In this document: piece after piece, positions 35,984 to 46,985 of the stretch
Layout: each line of letters starts with the position of its first letter
Numbering within the stretch: the first letter of the stretch is position 1
Origin: Colletotrichum lupini
Taxonomy: Eukaryota > Ascomycota > Sordariomycetes > Glomerellales > Glomerellaceae
Reading direction: 5' to 3'
NCBI RefSeq assembly: GCF_023278565.1
Contig: NC_064675.1
Location: forward strand, 4,526,001-4,590,000
Length of the DNA stretch: 64,000 bases
The notes under the pieces: model-generated
Database searches by the model: none
What the model was told of the DNA's origin: nothing
Seen by the model: the letters and a program-made list of their open reading frames with translations, nothing else
Position numbers and translations under genes: made by a program

Positions 35984-38869
35984 ATGCCCACCATAGGTCG
36001 CCTATATTCGCCCACATATAGGTTGAGACAAATGTGCTCCGACACATATCCGGCTCTAGTCAACGATGGAGAACGGAAGGGAAGGACCAGTTTTCGGGGA
36101 AAATTTGCAGAAAGGATTGGTTGCGTCAAGGTTTCCGAGGACTGGGCCGGCTGATTTCTGGTCGTTGCACGATAAATGAAAGGCTTTTTTCTATCTAGGT
36201 ACTCATGGACGGTATCGTTCAAAAAAGTCAAAAATGGTCTCGTTTGCATTGGTTTTTTAAAGAGAGTAAAAATGTCCCATCCACTATCGTGTGTTATTTG
36301 ACGGCTGGTTATTGAAATGTTTCGATCATCCATTATGTTTGTGACAGTAAAAGGGTAATACGTATCGAGGAAGCTCTTATGCCTGTCTGTCACATTCCCA
36401 TGACGACATTCTTATGATCATCAGTCGGTCTGTCTTTGGTTGTAGATGGTTATCACATTGGGTAGCTTCATCCACCAACGTCGGCCTAGTAGCTCCCCGT
36501 CTGAGCTGATGGAACAGCACATGCTCGGCTGAAAGTAAGCCCACCTGACCTCCACGCGAGGTCATCAACTTGTCGATCACTATCTTTTGGGAAAGCTCAG
36601 GGTCGTCGAATCAACTAGTGCACGCGAGAGCTCGCTTGTCTTCGTACCAACGGATGTTGAAACCGGCAACGGCAGCGACAGCCTCTTACTGTGCTTACGA
36701 GTGCCTTCAACTCGGGAGAGCATGTTGTAAGTTGTAAGTAGATCCTGGAGAAGACGTTCCTCATCATTCAACAGCGTGGGAAAGCTTGAGGAGAGTCGGC
36801 CAGATAAAGGAGCGGCTTTTGTAAAGGATGTAGGTTGTCCATGATACTGGATTCTGGGAGGGTTTTTGCGCGTATAGCCAATTAGGCCGCGGAGATGTCG
36901 ACGACGTTTAAGGCTTTTGTTTTTTTGCTTTTTTTTCCCTTTTGGGGAGATGGCCAAGAGATATGAGGAGCAGCTACTCTAGGTACAACTATCAGATAAG
37001 GCTGGACATGATGTCAAATATTTGATGAACCTATTTATAGCGCTTCCGAGGCGGGGCGAAAAGTAGGTTTCTCAGACCCTTCAGGTTGTTGTTTGCCATG
37101 ATGATGATGTCGGTGTTTGGGCTTCACATTCGGCGTGAAGAGTAGGCATCGTAGAACCATCCCCAAAACTCAGAAACCAGCCAGCATCAACCCATACGTA
37201 TAGCCCTCCACATCTCACTGCTTTGCGGCTGTGTGTTCTAGAGTGAATACGCTGCGACCTGGGGAAAAGACAACCCAGAGCGACAAGCTACTATTCGCTA
37301 CCTAGTGGTGCGGAAAATGAAGCCACGAAAATGACAACTCAGACCTGACGAAAGGATGATCCAGGGCGACATGCTACCATTCATTAGTGGTGCGGGTAAC
37401 GAAGGAACAGAAATGACAACCCAGGAATCACGCTGTATACCAAAGAAGTAGAGCCGCAGCCTGCATTTTGGAAGACGACCAACTCGGAAATTTGGAATCT
37501 TTGAAGTTCGAACCAATGCCGGATGAACACTTCCGCGTCCTGAACATCCATCGTGCTGGATATGGATATTTGAGGTCTCTGATACTAGCAGTCACGGGCA
37601 AGCTTGATGGCAGAATCTTTGGTTGACTAAGGAGTCGATGTTGTCGTGTGGTGTCCCCTCTACCGGCGAGGGGGGATGGGTGCTCCTGACAATTATGGCA
37701 AAGCCGTTCCTGAACTTGCACTGAAACCCTGGGCCGAGGGAATCGTTTGCCTGTACTCACCAGGGCGCGAAGCAAAGCATAAAGAGATGAGTAGAAAAGG
37801 CCATAAGTTCTGTAGGTAGCCTGTGCTTATGGTCTCAAGTGCCATGCAGTCATCCCCGAGAAAGCGTGGGTATTCGATATACAGTTGAGGCAGCGTTTGG
37901 GGCTACCTACAGGCTAGGCTTATGAGTATCAAGTACCGTAGGAAACGGCGACATCATGCATAACTCGTGACATCGTTTAAACCCCGTGAGGCATCCGCGT
38001 GTCTTTGAAAACACCTTACCTCTGGTCTTGGAAATACGGCAGATTTTCCTCGGGCGATTCCTAGGCTCGATCACGTTCGCAAGGTCTGTGTATTGGCAAA
38101 AAGACTCAAGAGGCTACTGGAGGTGTTGATTTCGGGACTTCATGACGCAAATTATTGATGTGCTCCTCGTGATCCAATGTCGACCCACAAGATTGGTAGC
38201 AACGACACGCATTGGCTGAAAAGCAAATCTGAGCTACTATTTCCTTGAAGGTTGGAGAAGAGATACGCAATACTGTAGTGTATCTGAACCAGCCATTCTT
38301 CAAACTTCCATTATCTCTGTTTTGTATTCCTCAAATATAGAGTATGAGAGAAAAGAAGATGCTACCAAGTACGCGATCTACAATGCGACGTGGCGAAGAC
38401 CTTGTAACAGAATAGAGCTCTAATACAAGCTCGTAAATGGTTACGGATACGATAAAGAGACATGCCATTCAACACACAATCCCGAGAAAGAATATCGAGA
38501 CCTCAAACCACAGTCCCTCGCGAATGTCATGGAGAACCCACAAAGCATCGTCTATTTCCTTAGACAAAGGACTTGACCTACCAACGTTCCTGTTCAACAC
38601 AGAGGGGTGTGTAATACCATGACTGTATTACCGAACATTGAAGAACGCATTTGTCCTCAACGTCTTTGATGGGCTTGTTATAGAAGACAATTCCTGGCCC
38701 ATGCGAGCATTGATGAATATATAAAAATACTTGAGAACCCCCAACCTAGATACTGTAAAAACAACTGGACTTGTCCATCATCCTCAACATATACTGGGCT
38801 CACTGACCTCTGACGGATACACTCACTTATACAGGCCCCGCTGATACCACGGTATCAAACCCCTTCGAA
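35984..38869. other. 2.9 kb gap
   Basis: The start is the likely 3' UTR of the Stm1-like gene. A degenerate direct repeat lies at 37275-37424. The remaining short frames show no recognisable product. Confidence 0.6.
37275..37424. repeat. Degenerate direct repeat, 86 bp period
   Basis: Copy A starts at 37275 (CCAGAGCGACAAGCTA) and ends near 37342; copy B starts at 37361 (CCAGGGCGACATGCTA) and ends near 37424. Both continue through TAGTGGTGCGG and end in AAATGACAAC, with small indels between. It is too short and diverged to identify. Confidence 0.7.
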
Positions 38870-39721
38870 ATGAACGCGCCTCCTTACATCCATAACTGCG
38901 ACGATTCCAAAGGTCCCTGGACCGTCAGCAAGCGATGCTCACTCTGCATCCCAGCCCGCCATGACGCAGGCAAAAAGCCCGGCAAGTCCGCCGCCATCAC
39001 CCACCGCCTCCGCCGCGCCACTAACAAGCTCAAACGCCGCACGCCACCCCCGTCACATTCCGTCTGCTCCGAGTGCGGCGACGAGGGCCGCACGACAGTG
39101 GCACTCACCGAACCAGACTGGAACCCAGAGCCAGAGCCAGAGTCAGAATCATCGTCGTCCGGTTCTGCTGCTACTACTACCAGCCAACGACCAACTGACA
39201 GCATAGGTCCCATGAACGAAACCCCAGCCGACTTCGTGTACAGGCCGCTGATTCCGGGAGATCACGAGTACCGCCACGAGAAACCAGCCGGAGTGGACGA
39301 GTGGTTCTGGAGCAGCGGCTCCGGGGAGAGCTACAACACCCGGTTCCCTCCCCCCTCGCTCGCAAAGAGACTGGTATACAGTTTCTGTTGCTTCTGCGTC
39401 GTCAGCATGGTGGCGCCAAAGCCCCCGAAGCTGACGGAATCAGAGCGTCGTAAGAAGGAAGAGGAGGGTTGGAACAGACTCCAGCGGGGCAAACGCCGTT
39501 CTCGCCCGTGGATCCGGATGAGCGATTGGAAGGCTATCAAGGCCGCCGAATTGGAGGAACGGCAGCGTGCAAAAGATGAGGCCGGCGAAGCCGCTGGTCT
39601 CGGAATTATCGTAGAGGGGACAGCGACTGGAGACGAATGCGATTTAGTCAGATCAGGAGTCTTTGATTCGGACAGGCGTACTGCACAGCGGAACATCAGG
39701 ATTCATACAGACAGAAGGTAA
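38870..39721 (+). CDS. Uncharacterised basic protein with Cys pairs
   Basis: A single open frame of 283 residues starting MNAPPYIHNCDDSKGPW. I do not recognise it. The N-terminal 75 residues contain C10, then SKRCSLC (CxxC) and, after a basic stretch, VCSECG (CxxC), which could form a metal site. A Glu/Pro/Ser-rich linker follows, then a short hydrophobic, Cys-rich patch (LVYSFCCFCVVSM, about 168-180), then a charged Lys/Glu/Arg-rich helical C-terminal half. No signal peptide is evident. Its 3' end faces the MFS gene, only 155 bp away, so their transcripts probably overlap. A splice donor-like AGGTAACA at the stop leaves open a short extra exon. Being a real gene is inferred from frame length, composition and the convergent layout. 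Confidence 0.65.
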   Translation: MNAPPYIHNCDDSKGPWTVSKRCSLCIPARHDAGKKPGKSAAITHRLRRATNKLKRRTPPPSHSVCSECGDEGRTTVALTEPDWNPEPEPESESSSSGSAATTTSQRPTDSIGPMNETPADFVYRPLIPGDHEYRHEKPAGVDEWFWSSGSGESYNTRFPPPSLAKRLVYSFCCFCVVSMVAPKPPKLTESERRKKEEEGWNRLQRGKRRSRPWIRMSDWKAIKAAELEERQRAKDEAGEAAGLGIIVEGTATGDECDLVRSGVFDSDRRTAQRNIRIHTDRR

Positions 39722-39876
39722 CATTGGCAATCTGCACGAGATCAGGATTAGATACACAGCTGGGCTCATGGGAGACACCAGCATAGCAAAGGTATGTTTC
39801 TTAGATAAATAGACAGTTCACAGAAATGATAATGATACATCAAGGTAATAATACGTGTATTTCGTAAGTCATACCA

Positions 39877-41729
39877 TCACTGCTTATCCCTGTAAAAACG
39901 AGCAGCATCAATGCCAAGACTGGTAAAGAAGAGGATGGCATTGAAGAAAGCCATCATGTAAAACGGGGCGCCATTGGACACCGCGTCGAATAAGTAGCCT
40001 CCTAGCTTGGTAAGAAGCAAAATAGCTGCTCCTCCGAACCAGGAGTACATGCCGGCGATGGAGCCCTTGAGTCGCACTCGCGACACGGCATCCACGCTAG
40101 CGTTGTGTTGTAATAGAGGCGCAGACTCTGGGGAAGTCTCCATGGTTTCTGCTGAGTCTTCGACCGTGTCGATGACCTGAGACTTGGGGATATCTGCAGT
40201 CAGAACGCCACGGCCAAGGAAGCCGAGACTGCAGACAATGGCACCGATCTGGCTGATGCCGATTAGGATCACGGTTAGGAAAATGGCAGGGCTGCCGCCT
40301 CGGCCGTCGACGTTCTTGTATTCCGGGCTCTGCAACTGTGGCAGAATAATGTAGCCAACGATACCGAAGGCAGTGGCAAGGAGAATGGGGTAGTTGACAC
40401 GACCGCGTCTTCTGTTGAAATATCCGAACGCAGGCGCAGCAAAGAGACCAAACAGCTGAGCTACGCCAGTCAGGATTGACGAAAGCAGATAGGCGGCCCG
40501 GCACTCCTTCTTCAGCTCTGGCGAGGGGTCATGCGGGGAGCCCTGGCAGAAGCCGTTGCTGATATAGTAGGTGTTGATGTAAAGGGGGATGAAGAGCGAA
40601 ATGGCAACAGTGGATGCGCGAGCCACAAAGCCGCCCAGGTATCCCAGAGCGATCTGAGAATCCGTGAAACCGAGAGTTACGGAGTCGCGCAGGAGGCGGA
40701 AGTATGGAAGCACCTTCTGTAAAACGTCAGCAATTTCTCCAGAAACATTTACGAGGTAACGTACCGGCCGGGTTGGGTGGTCTGCCCTGTTGTCGTCAGA
40801 CTCGTCTTCCGAGTCCGAGTTCGTCTTCAGACCCAATAGAGTACTCCAGCCCTTGCCTTCCTCGCCCTTGAGATTTCTCAACCCAAAGAAAACGAAGACC
40901 GAGATCACAAACGCCACAATTCCCACCACATAGAAGCTGTCGGCGACAGCCGTAGCAGGTGTGATGCCGTCAATCTCACCAAATCGGGCGGGAAGCGGGA
41001 GGAACAGGGAGAGCGCGACCAGCGCGCCGCATCCTGTGAATAGCCCAACGTAGCCCGCCAATGACGAAGGCCTTCCAGCCTTTGCCTCCTCTCTCTCACT
41101 CGCTGTCGCAGTTTGTCCGTCTCCGCCGAAACCATGGAAGCGCGCCGGGGTGATAGTCATGTCGGATTCGAGAGACATGGCCACACTGTTGCGAGGATTA
41201 TGCGTCGGTTTGTTCGCAGCGTCAGCGGAGCTGTCTGAATTGTCGCCATCGTCCGTCAATGAAGGCAGAATGGCCGTTACCATGGTGGCGCTGAGGGAAG
41301 CATATTAGCACATATTGCCTGCTCTCGCTTTCTGTTTGTCACTTACGACGCTGTGGCGCCAATGGCAAAGAAAATGCGTGCCAGGAGTAGCTGCGGGTAG
41401 ACATTCTTCGCCTGAACGAAAAGAAGCAATGCTGCGCCGATGACGGCATACCCGATGACAGCCACCCATCTCACACCGAGCCGATCCGAGACGAGACCCC
41501 AGACCGGACATGCGACGAGGGCAACGAGCTCGTCTACGAAGCCGAGAGTGCCGACAATGTCGCCAACGCCATCCTTGACGCCAATTAGGTCGGTAATAAC
41601 GAAGGATATGCTGCTATTGAGGAAGACGAGGAAGGAAATAGAAAAGAGAGATATGCCGAGAAGGTATGTCACTGCTTGCAGCGTAGTAGTTGCCTCGGAG
41701 AAGGGCAGATATCGGGAGAGAACCGCCAT
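39877..41729 (-). CDS. Major facilitator superfamily transporter, 12 helices
   Basis: Minus-strand exons 41729-41347, 41290-40765 and 40716-39877 give 582 residues. The first intron (56 bp) has a GTAAGT donor and a CTCAG acceptor. The second (48 bp, GTACGT donor, GCTGAC branch, TTACAG acceptor) is a multiple of three without a stop, so its retention would add 16 residues. Twelve hydrophobic segments are visible. MFS motif A lies in the loop after helix 2 (GLVSDRLGVRWVAVIG), with the matching RRRGR in the loop after helix 8. Two long cytosolic-type loops, rich in Ser/Asp/Glu, occur after helices 4 and 6. Substrate cannot be told from sequence; the membrane is unknown. The start is the first ATG before helix 1; the frame is open another 28 codons upstream but without an ATG, so a 5' exon is possible. 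Confidence 0.87.
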
Positions 41730-42453
41730 GATGGAAAAGTCGAGTGCCGTGGTATTTGGTCGGGCGATTGAGTTGATTCTCGTTATTTGCCGCAGACCAC
41801 CGTTCAGCTCCAAGCTTACATCTCGCGGCGGGCGGAGGAGATGCTAGGAACGTCGGGCGGTTGAGTTTGCTGTTGTTGATCACAAGGGAGAAACGTGAAT
41901 TAAGGTAAGAAGTGGGTGGGTAGCTGCGCACCTGCTGGTAGTGAGTGCCGGTGCGGGACGTCGGGTGAGCATCATACACCTGAATTGACCTGAGCTCCCT
42001 GCTCTAAACTCCGGTCGAGCCGCCTTACATAAGCCACTTAATGACAGTCCAGAACGACGACCTTGCAATGACCGCCTCATTATGACCGGTACACACCCGT
42101 CCGGACACCCGCTACAGTGCGGACTCCGTGGCCGCCGACGTCGACAATTCTGGTCAGTAAAGTGCATGTTACGTTTAGGTTTACGAAGCTCCCTCAGCTC
42201 CAGAATTTGACAGTGTTTGGCAATCGCCTCGGATTTACGGATACTTCGATACGTTTTCTCACAATACCTCAAAAAGTTCAACTCCGGAAAGTAGTCTTTC
42301 GTTTTGACACCAAACGCCATTGGCTGCTAGACGTTCCTTACGACTTTTGCCTCCATAAATGCCAGTTCCCGAGTGCCATTGTTCATTCCCCGACTCCGTT
42401 GCTTTCTCGTGATCGCATCCTCCGTTAAGATATTCTGCCGTTGTCCTTCCAAT
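41730..42453. other. Spacer between the MFS and ARP8 genes
   Basis: Both genes run leftward, so these 0.7 kb should hold the ARP8 3' UTR and the MFS promoter, and possibly an unrecognised 5' exon of the MFS gene. AATTAAGGTAAG occurs near 41900. Confidence 0.6.
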
Positions 42454-44825
42454 CTACCATGACCAGAGCACCTTGTGGTGCAGCACGCGAGCCCCCAGTC
42501 GTTCGAATTCGAACGGCGTGACCCAAGAGTCGTTGGCCGGGAGTTTGGCGAAAACGCTAGCTCCCTTCCAGGTCACAACCTGCTCGTCCATATCCCTGGC
42601 ACTTCGACTGACCAAAATGCGATCGAAGAGATCAGGTCGCCGTGCCTTGAGCTTCTCCTCTAGCACAACTGTGAATTGGGGCGTCTTCGAACCACCTCCA
42701 ATGACCATGATACTGCCCAGGTAATCACGCAGCTTCTTGTCGTCACCCTTGGCTGCGTTGTAAATGCTGGTCAGAATAGCAAGATCCAACGGTGCAGTGG
42801 GCAGAACGCCGTCGCGTTCAACTGCTATGGCCTTGGCGCTGCGCGCAGAGGCGTCAACGAACATGCCCGGGGGCAGCTGTGGAACAGCTGTGCCGTTCGG
42901 GCCCGGCGTACCGCCATTCCTCACAGGGGGGGCGGGGCTTCCTCCGTTAACGCCCTCCTTGCTTCCGCCGAACACGAAAGGAGCTGGCACAGGCGTGCTG
43001 ACACCCTCCGGCGCTGGCGATGGAGCATTGGACCCAGATGGAGTGCCGTTGATGCCGTTCTCGCCCCGCTTCAAGAAGTCAAACGGCTGTAATCTTTCCT
43101 TGACCGGCGTCGATACATCGTTCTGCGATTGGGTAAAGCCATTGGTAGGCGCAGAATTTAATGATGGCTTGACGAGAGCCAAGATTCCAAACTGGGCTGC
43201 TGATGTCGGATCGTCGGGGATATCCACGTCGTATGCATTGTATGATCGGTCAAGCAACTTCCCCCGGCCTCTTATCTTGGTGCTATTGTCGAAGATGGCC
43301 GGATCATAGAAGCCCATGGGAGCCAGAATGACCTCGTCATACGTCTTGAATTGGTACTTGTGGGTCGGTTGGTTTGGAGCTCGCAGATGGAACTGATATA
43401 ACTGGACAGAGATGTCCGCTTGTGCCATCGTGCAGTGCTTCATCTTGAGCTCCTCAGCCAGGAGAAAGTCATGTCGCCTCCTAAGATTGATGTCTTGATA
43501 GGGGAAGTTGTCGTAGAGGAGCATCTTGACAAAAGTCTCCGTCACATCGTAACCGCCGTACTTCAAGTTGATGCGAGAGTCTTCAACGCAAAGGCCATCT
43601 TCAACGCAGGTGATCGATGTCTTTTGCGCTCCCACATCAACGACGCAGGCCTGAGTGTAGCCTGCACCGAACGTAGCAGCCATGCCTTCCTGAATGAAAC
43701 ATACCCGGTTGAACTCGAACCATGTCATGCAAGATCGAAGCACCTGCTCCACGTACTTCTTGTCGTAGAGATCTGGGATGACGAAGACGCAGCTGTACTG
43801 TCTCCAGGTGCTGTTCTTGGTCAGGCCAAGCTCCTGCCTGATTGCCTTGTCGAGGAGGGTTTCTAGATCGTCAAACATGTGTTCAGCGTTCAGGTACTCA
43901 TCCTCGTTCATGTATCCATGCTGAATGGGCCACCAGAGCTTGAATTTAGGTTGAGAATCGTCTGGCACTCTTTGCGCTTGATGCCCGATGAAACAAGACG
44001 CGGATGATTTGGGGTCGTCGAGATTGTTGACATCGGTCCAGTCGATTTGTAAAGGGTCGTTGTGTGTTTGAATAATTTCGGGCTCAGTCCGGCGGTTATA
44101 GTTCAAGACAAGTTCCTTGGAGTTGGGTAGAACTTTGCGCTTGTTTGCGCGCATCTCCAACTTGAGATCGCTGCACATTTTGGTGTACTTCTTTGACCAC
44201 TCCTCGCCGTATTGTTGGTCTTGTGTCTTTGCTTCGAATTGGCGCCGGGGGAGCGCTTCGTGCATTTCCGCCTCGGTCTGAGGGAACTTTGTCGCAAGTG
44301 TCATTGGGATGGACTTTGGAAGTGCGTCGCTGGCGAACCCAATTCGGAGGTTTTGACTGCCAGGGTGAATGACGATAACTTTGGAAGGATCGAGGCCGGC
44401 ATTGGCATCGGCAGGTGCTTCGTCAGGCTGAAGTTCGGGTATAACGAGAGGGACCTCGGCGCGCCCACTTTGCGCAAGAGCACGATCTCTGTCCTTAGCA
44501 GCTTGAACGATCCTGTCGCGGGTGGCGTCGCCTTGAAGTCGCAAAGCGAGAATCTGATCATCGCGCTTCATATAATCCCTGTTGGACGAGGAATTGTCAG
44601 CATCGCCGCAATGGAGATAACGCAAGGTAGTCTGTTTTCGAAAACATACGTGTAGTAGTTCTTCTGATTGATCGGTGTGACGTCTGGCCAGCTGGTCTGC
44701 TTCATTCCATTGTCGGTTCTCTCCAGGCCTATGGTACACGGTCAGCTTGCCGCTCTAAAGGGTGAAGGACTCCATTTCCACTTACCCTCCCGAAGGAGAA
44801 CCCTCTCGCTGACTTTGCCTACCAT
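42454..44825 (-). CDS. ARP8: Actin-related protein 8 of the INO80 chromatin remodeller
   Basis: Minus-strand exons 44825-44786, 44728-44650 and 44578-42454 give 747 residues starting MVGKVSERVLLREGLERTD. The small 40 and 79 bp exons are needed to reach the conserved PINQKNYYTDYMKRDDQ segment. An N-terminal Arp8 extension leads into the actin fold (VIVIHPGSQNLRIGFASD), with CVVDVGAQKTSITCVEDG as the phosphate-binding strand-turn and IMVIGGGSKTPQF near the end. A Gly/Pro/Ser/Asn-rich insertion (about 530-610) interrupts the fold, as usual for Arp8. The end WVTPFEFERLGARVLHHKVLW is the family signature. Arp8 forms a module with Arp4 and actin on the Ino80 HSA helix and senses linker DNA. The role is nuclear and housekeeping. 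Confidence 0.96.
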
Positions 44826-46220
44826 ACTGTCGGCTTACTGCTCGGAATTGGAGCCAGAGAGCGAGCTGGCGTTGGTGTTATGGGTTTCCGAGCGGAAAGG
44901 CAGTGAGAATCGCCAGCCTCAAGGTTCGGATAGCTCTCAGCCTCCTACATGCAGCCAACCATCGCGACTGGCAGCCTGCTGGCCCGTGCAGAAAGGTGTG
45001 GCTGGTGTCATTGTCTCTAGTGGAGGAACTTGGAGGCCCGTGGCTCAGCAGGTAGGGGCGGGAGTATAATAATCCGAGCCAATTCTATTATGTAATAATC
45101 TCAATATCGCCAGGTCCTGCCTTCTCCGCGCAGTGTATGCCCAAAGGAACACCGTCGACACGTCGCATGTCACGTCTCGACTCTACCCTACGACATAAAC
45201 ACTTTTCTTGGCGCGGCACAAAGTGTGTCTGGTGGAAGCTGCTCTGTTGACCACATTGGCACGATGTCCACCAGGCGATCCTTGTGGGATCGTTGCATTG
45301 AGCGCACAGTTGGGCACAGTTAAGGTCAAGTCAGGTCCTCAACGATACGATTCCTTTCTCTCGTCCAAAGAAGCTTAGATTCACGACTCAGGGCGGTCCA
45401 AGCACCACGCGGTGGCAGACCATTTTGCGGCTCCAGAAGCAGCAAACCATTGGTCATGAGCTGGGTTGCTCGGACTCGGCCTTGGATGTTTGGTTGCTTG
45501 ATGCTTTGCAGCTCAACTGTTGCTTGTTTTGCATGAGCGATCACTGAGTGGATGAACTTGACACGACTTCCGCCGAATCAAGATTTCAAACAACACAATT
45601 CGATACCAGCATCTCGTGGAAGCCTTGGCGAGAGCCATTCAACTTACCATTGAAGGTTTTCGCGTTGCAACTGCATTCCATTGCCAGGATGTGAATTTTG
45701 GTAAGCGATGCTGCGTCAGGTTCTGCGACTTTCAGCAGTTTCCTCTATCGACTTTAGTGTATGGCGCCTAGTGGGCTATTGTTCACTTTCCTCTTTGTTC
45801 ACATGGGTACGATGATGACTTTGTCTCCTCTCAAAGCGACGCGCCCTTCCTCTTTCCAAGGCAGCAATGAGTTCAAGGTACCTTAAGCCGTTGGTACCTG
45901 ACGTGCTCACCTTCCAGGTCCAGGCATTTGACTACCAAAGTGGTAGGCACCTCACCTTGAGTCACCTGACATCGCCCCGACCATCAAGCAATGACGTCGT
46001 CACGTAAGGTTTCGCCTGCCAGATGGGAAACCACACATTGTGCCACGTTTGCTTCATGACTCCGAGCCGACTTCAGACACATCTCACTGAGAACGCTCGC
46101 GATCTCGCCCATCTCAGCTAAAACCCTCCAACAGCCTAGACAGTTCACTGTTCGCAGCCGCCCAAACCCCACGGCTTAGTCCCCCCTCTCATACCTAGGC
46201 CAAGAGCATCATCATCAACC
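44826..46220. other. Divergent promoter region of ARP8 and the Pro-rich gene
   Basis: 1.4 kb between two genes read in opposite directions, so it should contain both promoters. The palindrome AAGGTACCTT is at 45875-45884, and a second GGTACC follows within 20 bases. No coding frame seen. Confidence 0.6.
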
Positions 46221-46985
46221 ATGCCTGCCATTCCCATCTTCAAGGACACTCCGATCAACGCTTCCAAGGCATCGGGAGCCACTCCGCAAACCGAGGAACC
46301 ACAAGCCAAGGACCATTCTAATAACGTCGCCGAATTATCGCAAAGTCAAGTCGGCGCACCCGCACCATCATCCACCGGCCAGCAGCCATACCCGCCGGCA
46401 CAGCCTGGTGCCGCCCCGTCTCTCCCTGTCCAGACAGCTTCCGCACAAGCATATCCTGCTCCGCGCCCAACTCCCACTCAGAAGACGAATGATGTCAGTC
46501 CTCCGCCGCCCCAACCAGGTGCTGCCCCCGTGCCGGTAGCGGGTACGTCGACTCTGCCTCCTCCGCCGAAGGCAGGCCAGACCTACCAGCCTCCAGCCCC
46601 AACACCCGCCACTACGGCCACCGTTTCTTACCCTCCACAAATGGGTATCCCTCCTCCAACCATGTCACACGCGGCGTTGCGAGGATCTTCCACGTCTACT
46701 ACCAATGGACCTCAGATGACTGGGCCGCGACCTGTCCCACTGGGAGGCGATCCTCCACTCAGCCTTGAACACCCTCCAGGATATCAGCAAGACGTTAGTG
46801 CGTCTGAATTCAGTAGCCATCAAAGAGCTGCTCACCATGCTGCGGTAGCATCATCGGCAGAGAAAGGCTATCAAAGTCAGCCGGAAGAAGGAGTATGGGA
46901 CACTGCGAAGAAATGGGCACAAGCTGCTGGTGGCAGTTTGGCTGCGGCCGAGCAAGAAGTCTGGCGAAGAATCAACAAAGACTAG
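46221..46985 (+). CDS. Proline-rich protein of unknown function
   Basis: One exon, 254 residues, starting MPAIPIFKDTPINASKASG. The short non-repetitive start and the last 35 residues (GVWDTAKKWAQAAGGSLAAAEQEVW..) look constrained; the end could form an amphipathic helix. Between them, residues ~40-200 are disordered and very rich in Pro, Ala, Thr and Gln, with PPPP runs that could bind SH3 or WW domains. No signal peptide, membrane segment or catalytic motif is visible. I believe similar proteins with this start and end exist in other filamentous ascomycetes, but I know no function. The single frame, good ATG context (ATCAACC ATG) and position opposite ARP8 support a real gene. Confidence 0.78.
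   Translation: MPAIPIFKDTPINASKASGATPQTEEPQAKDHSNNVAELSQSQVGAPAPSSTGQQPYPPAQPGAAPSLPVQTASAQAYPAPRPTPTQKTNDVSPPPPQPGAAPVPVAGTSTLPPPPKAGQTYQPPAPTPATTATVSYPPQMGIPPPTMSHAALRGSSTSTTNGPQMTGPRPVPLGGDPPLSLEHPPGYQQDVSASEFSSHQRAAHHAAVASSAEKGYQSQPEEGVWDTAKKWAQAAGGSLAAAEQEVWRRINKD

Noticed and set aside
37505..37520. GTTCGAAC resembling a tRNA T loop
   Set aside because: No flanking stems, D arm or acceptor pairing on either strand.
42500..42515. 16-base perfect palindrome CGTTCGAATTCGAACG
   Set aside because: It lies within the conserved ARP8 coding end (FEFER), so codon content explains it.
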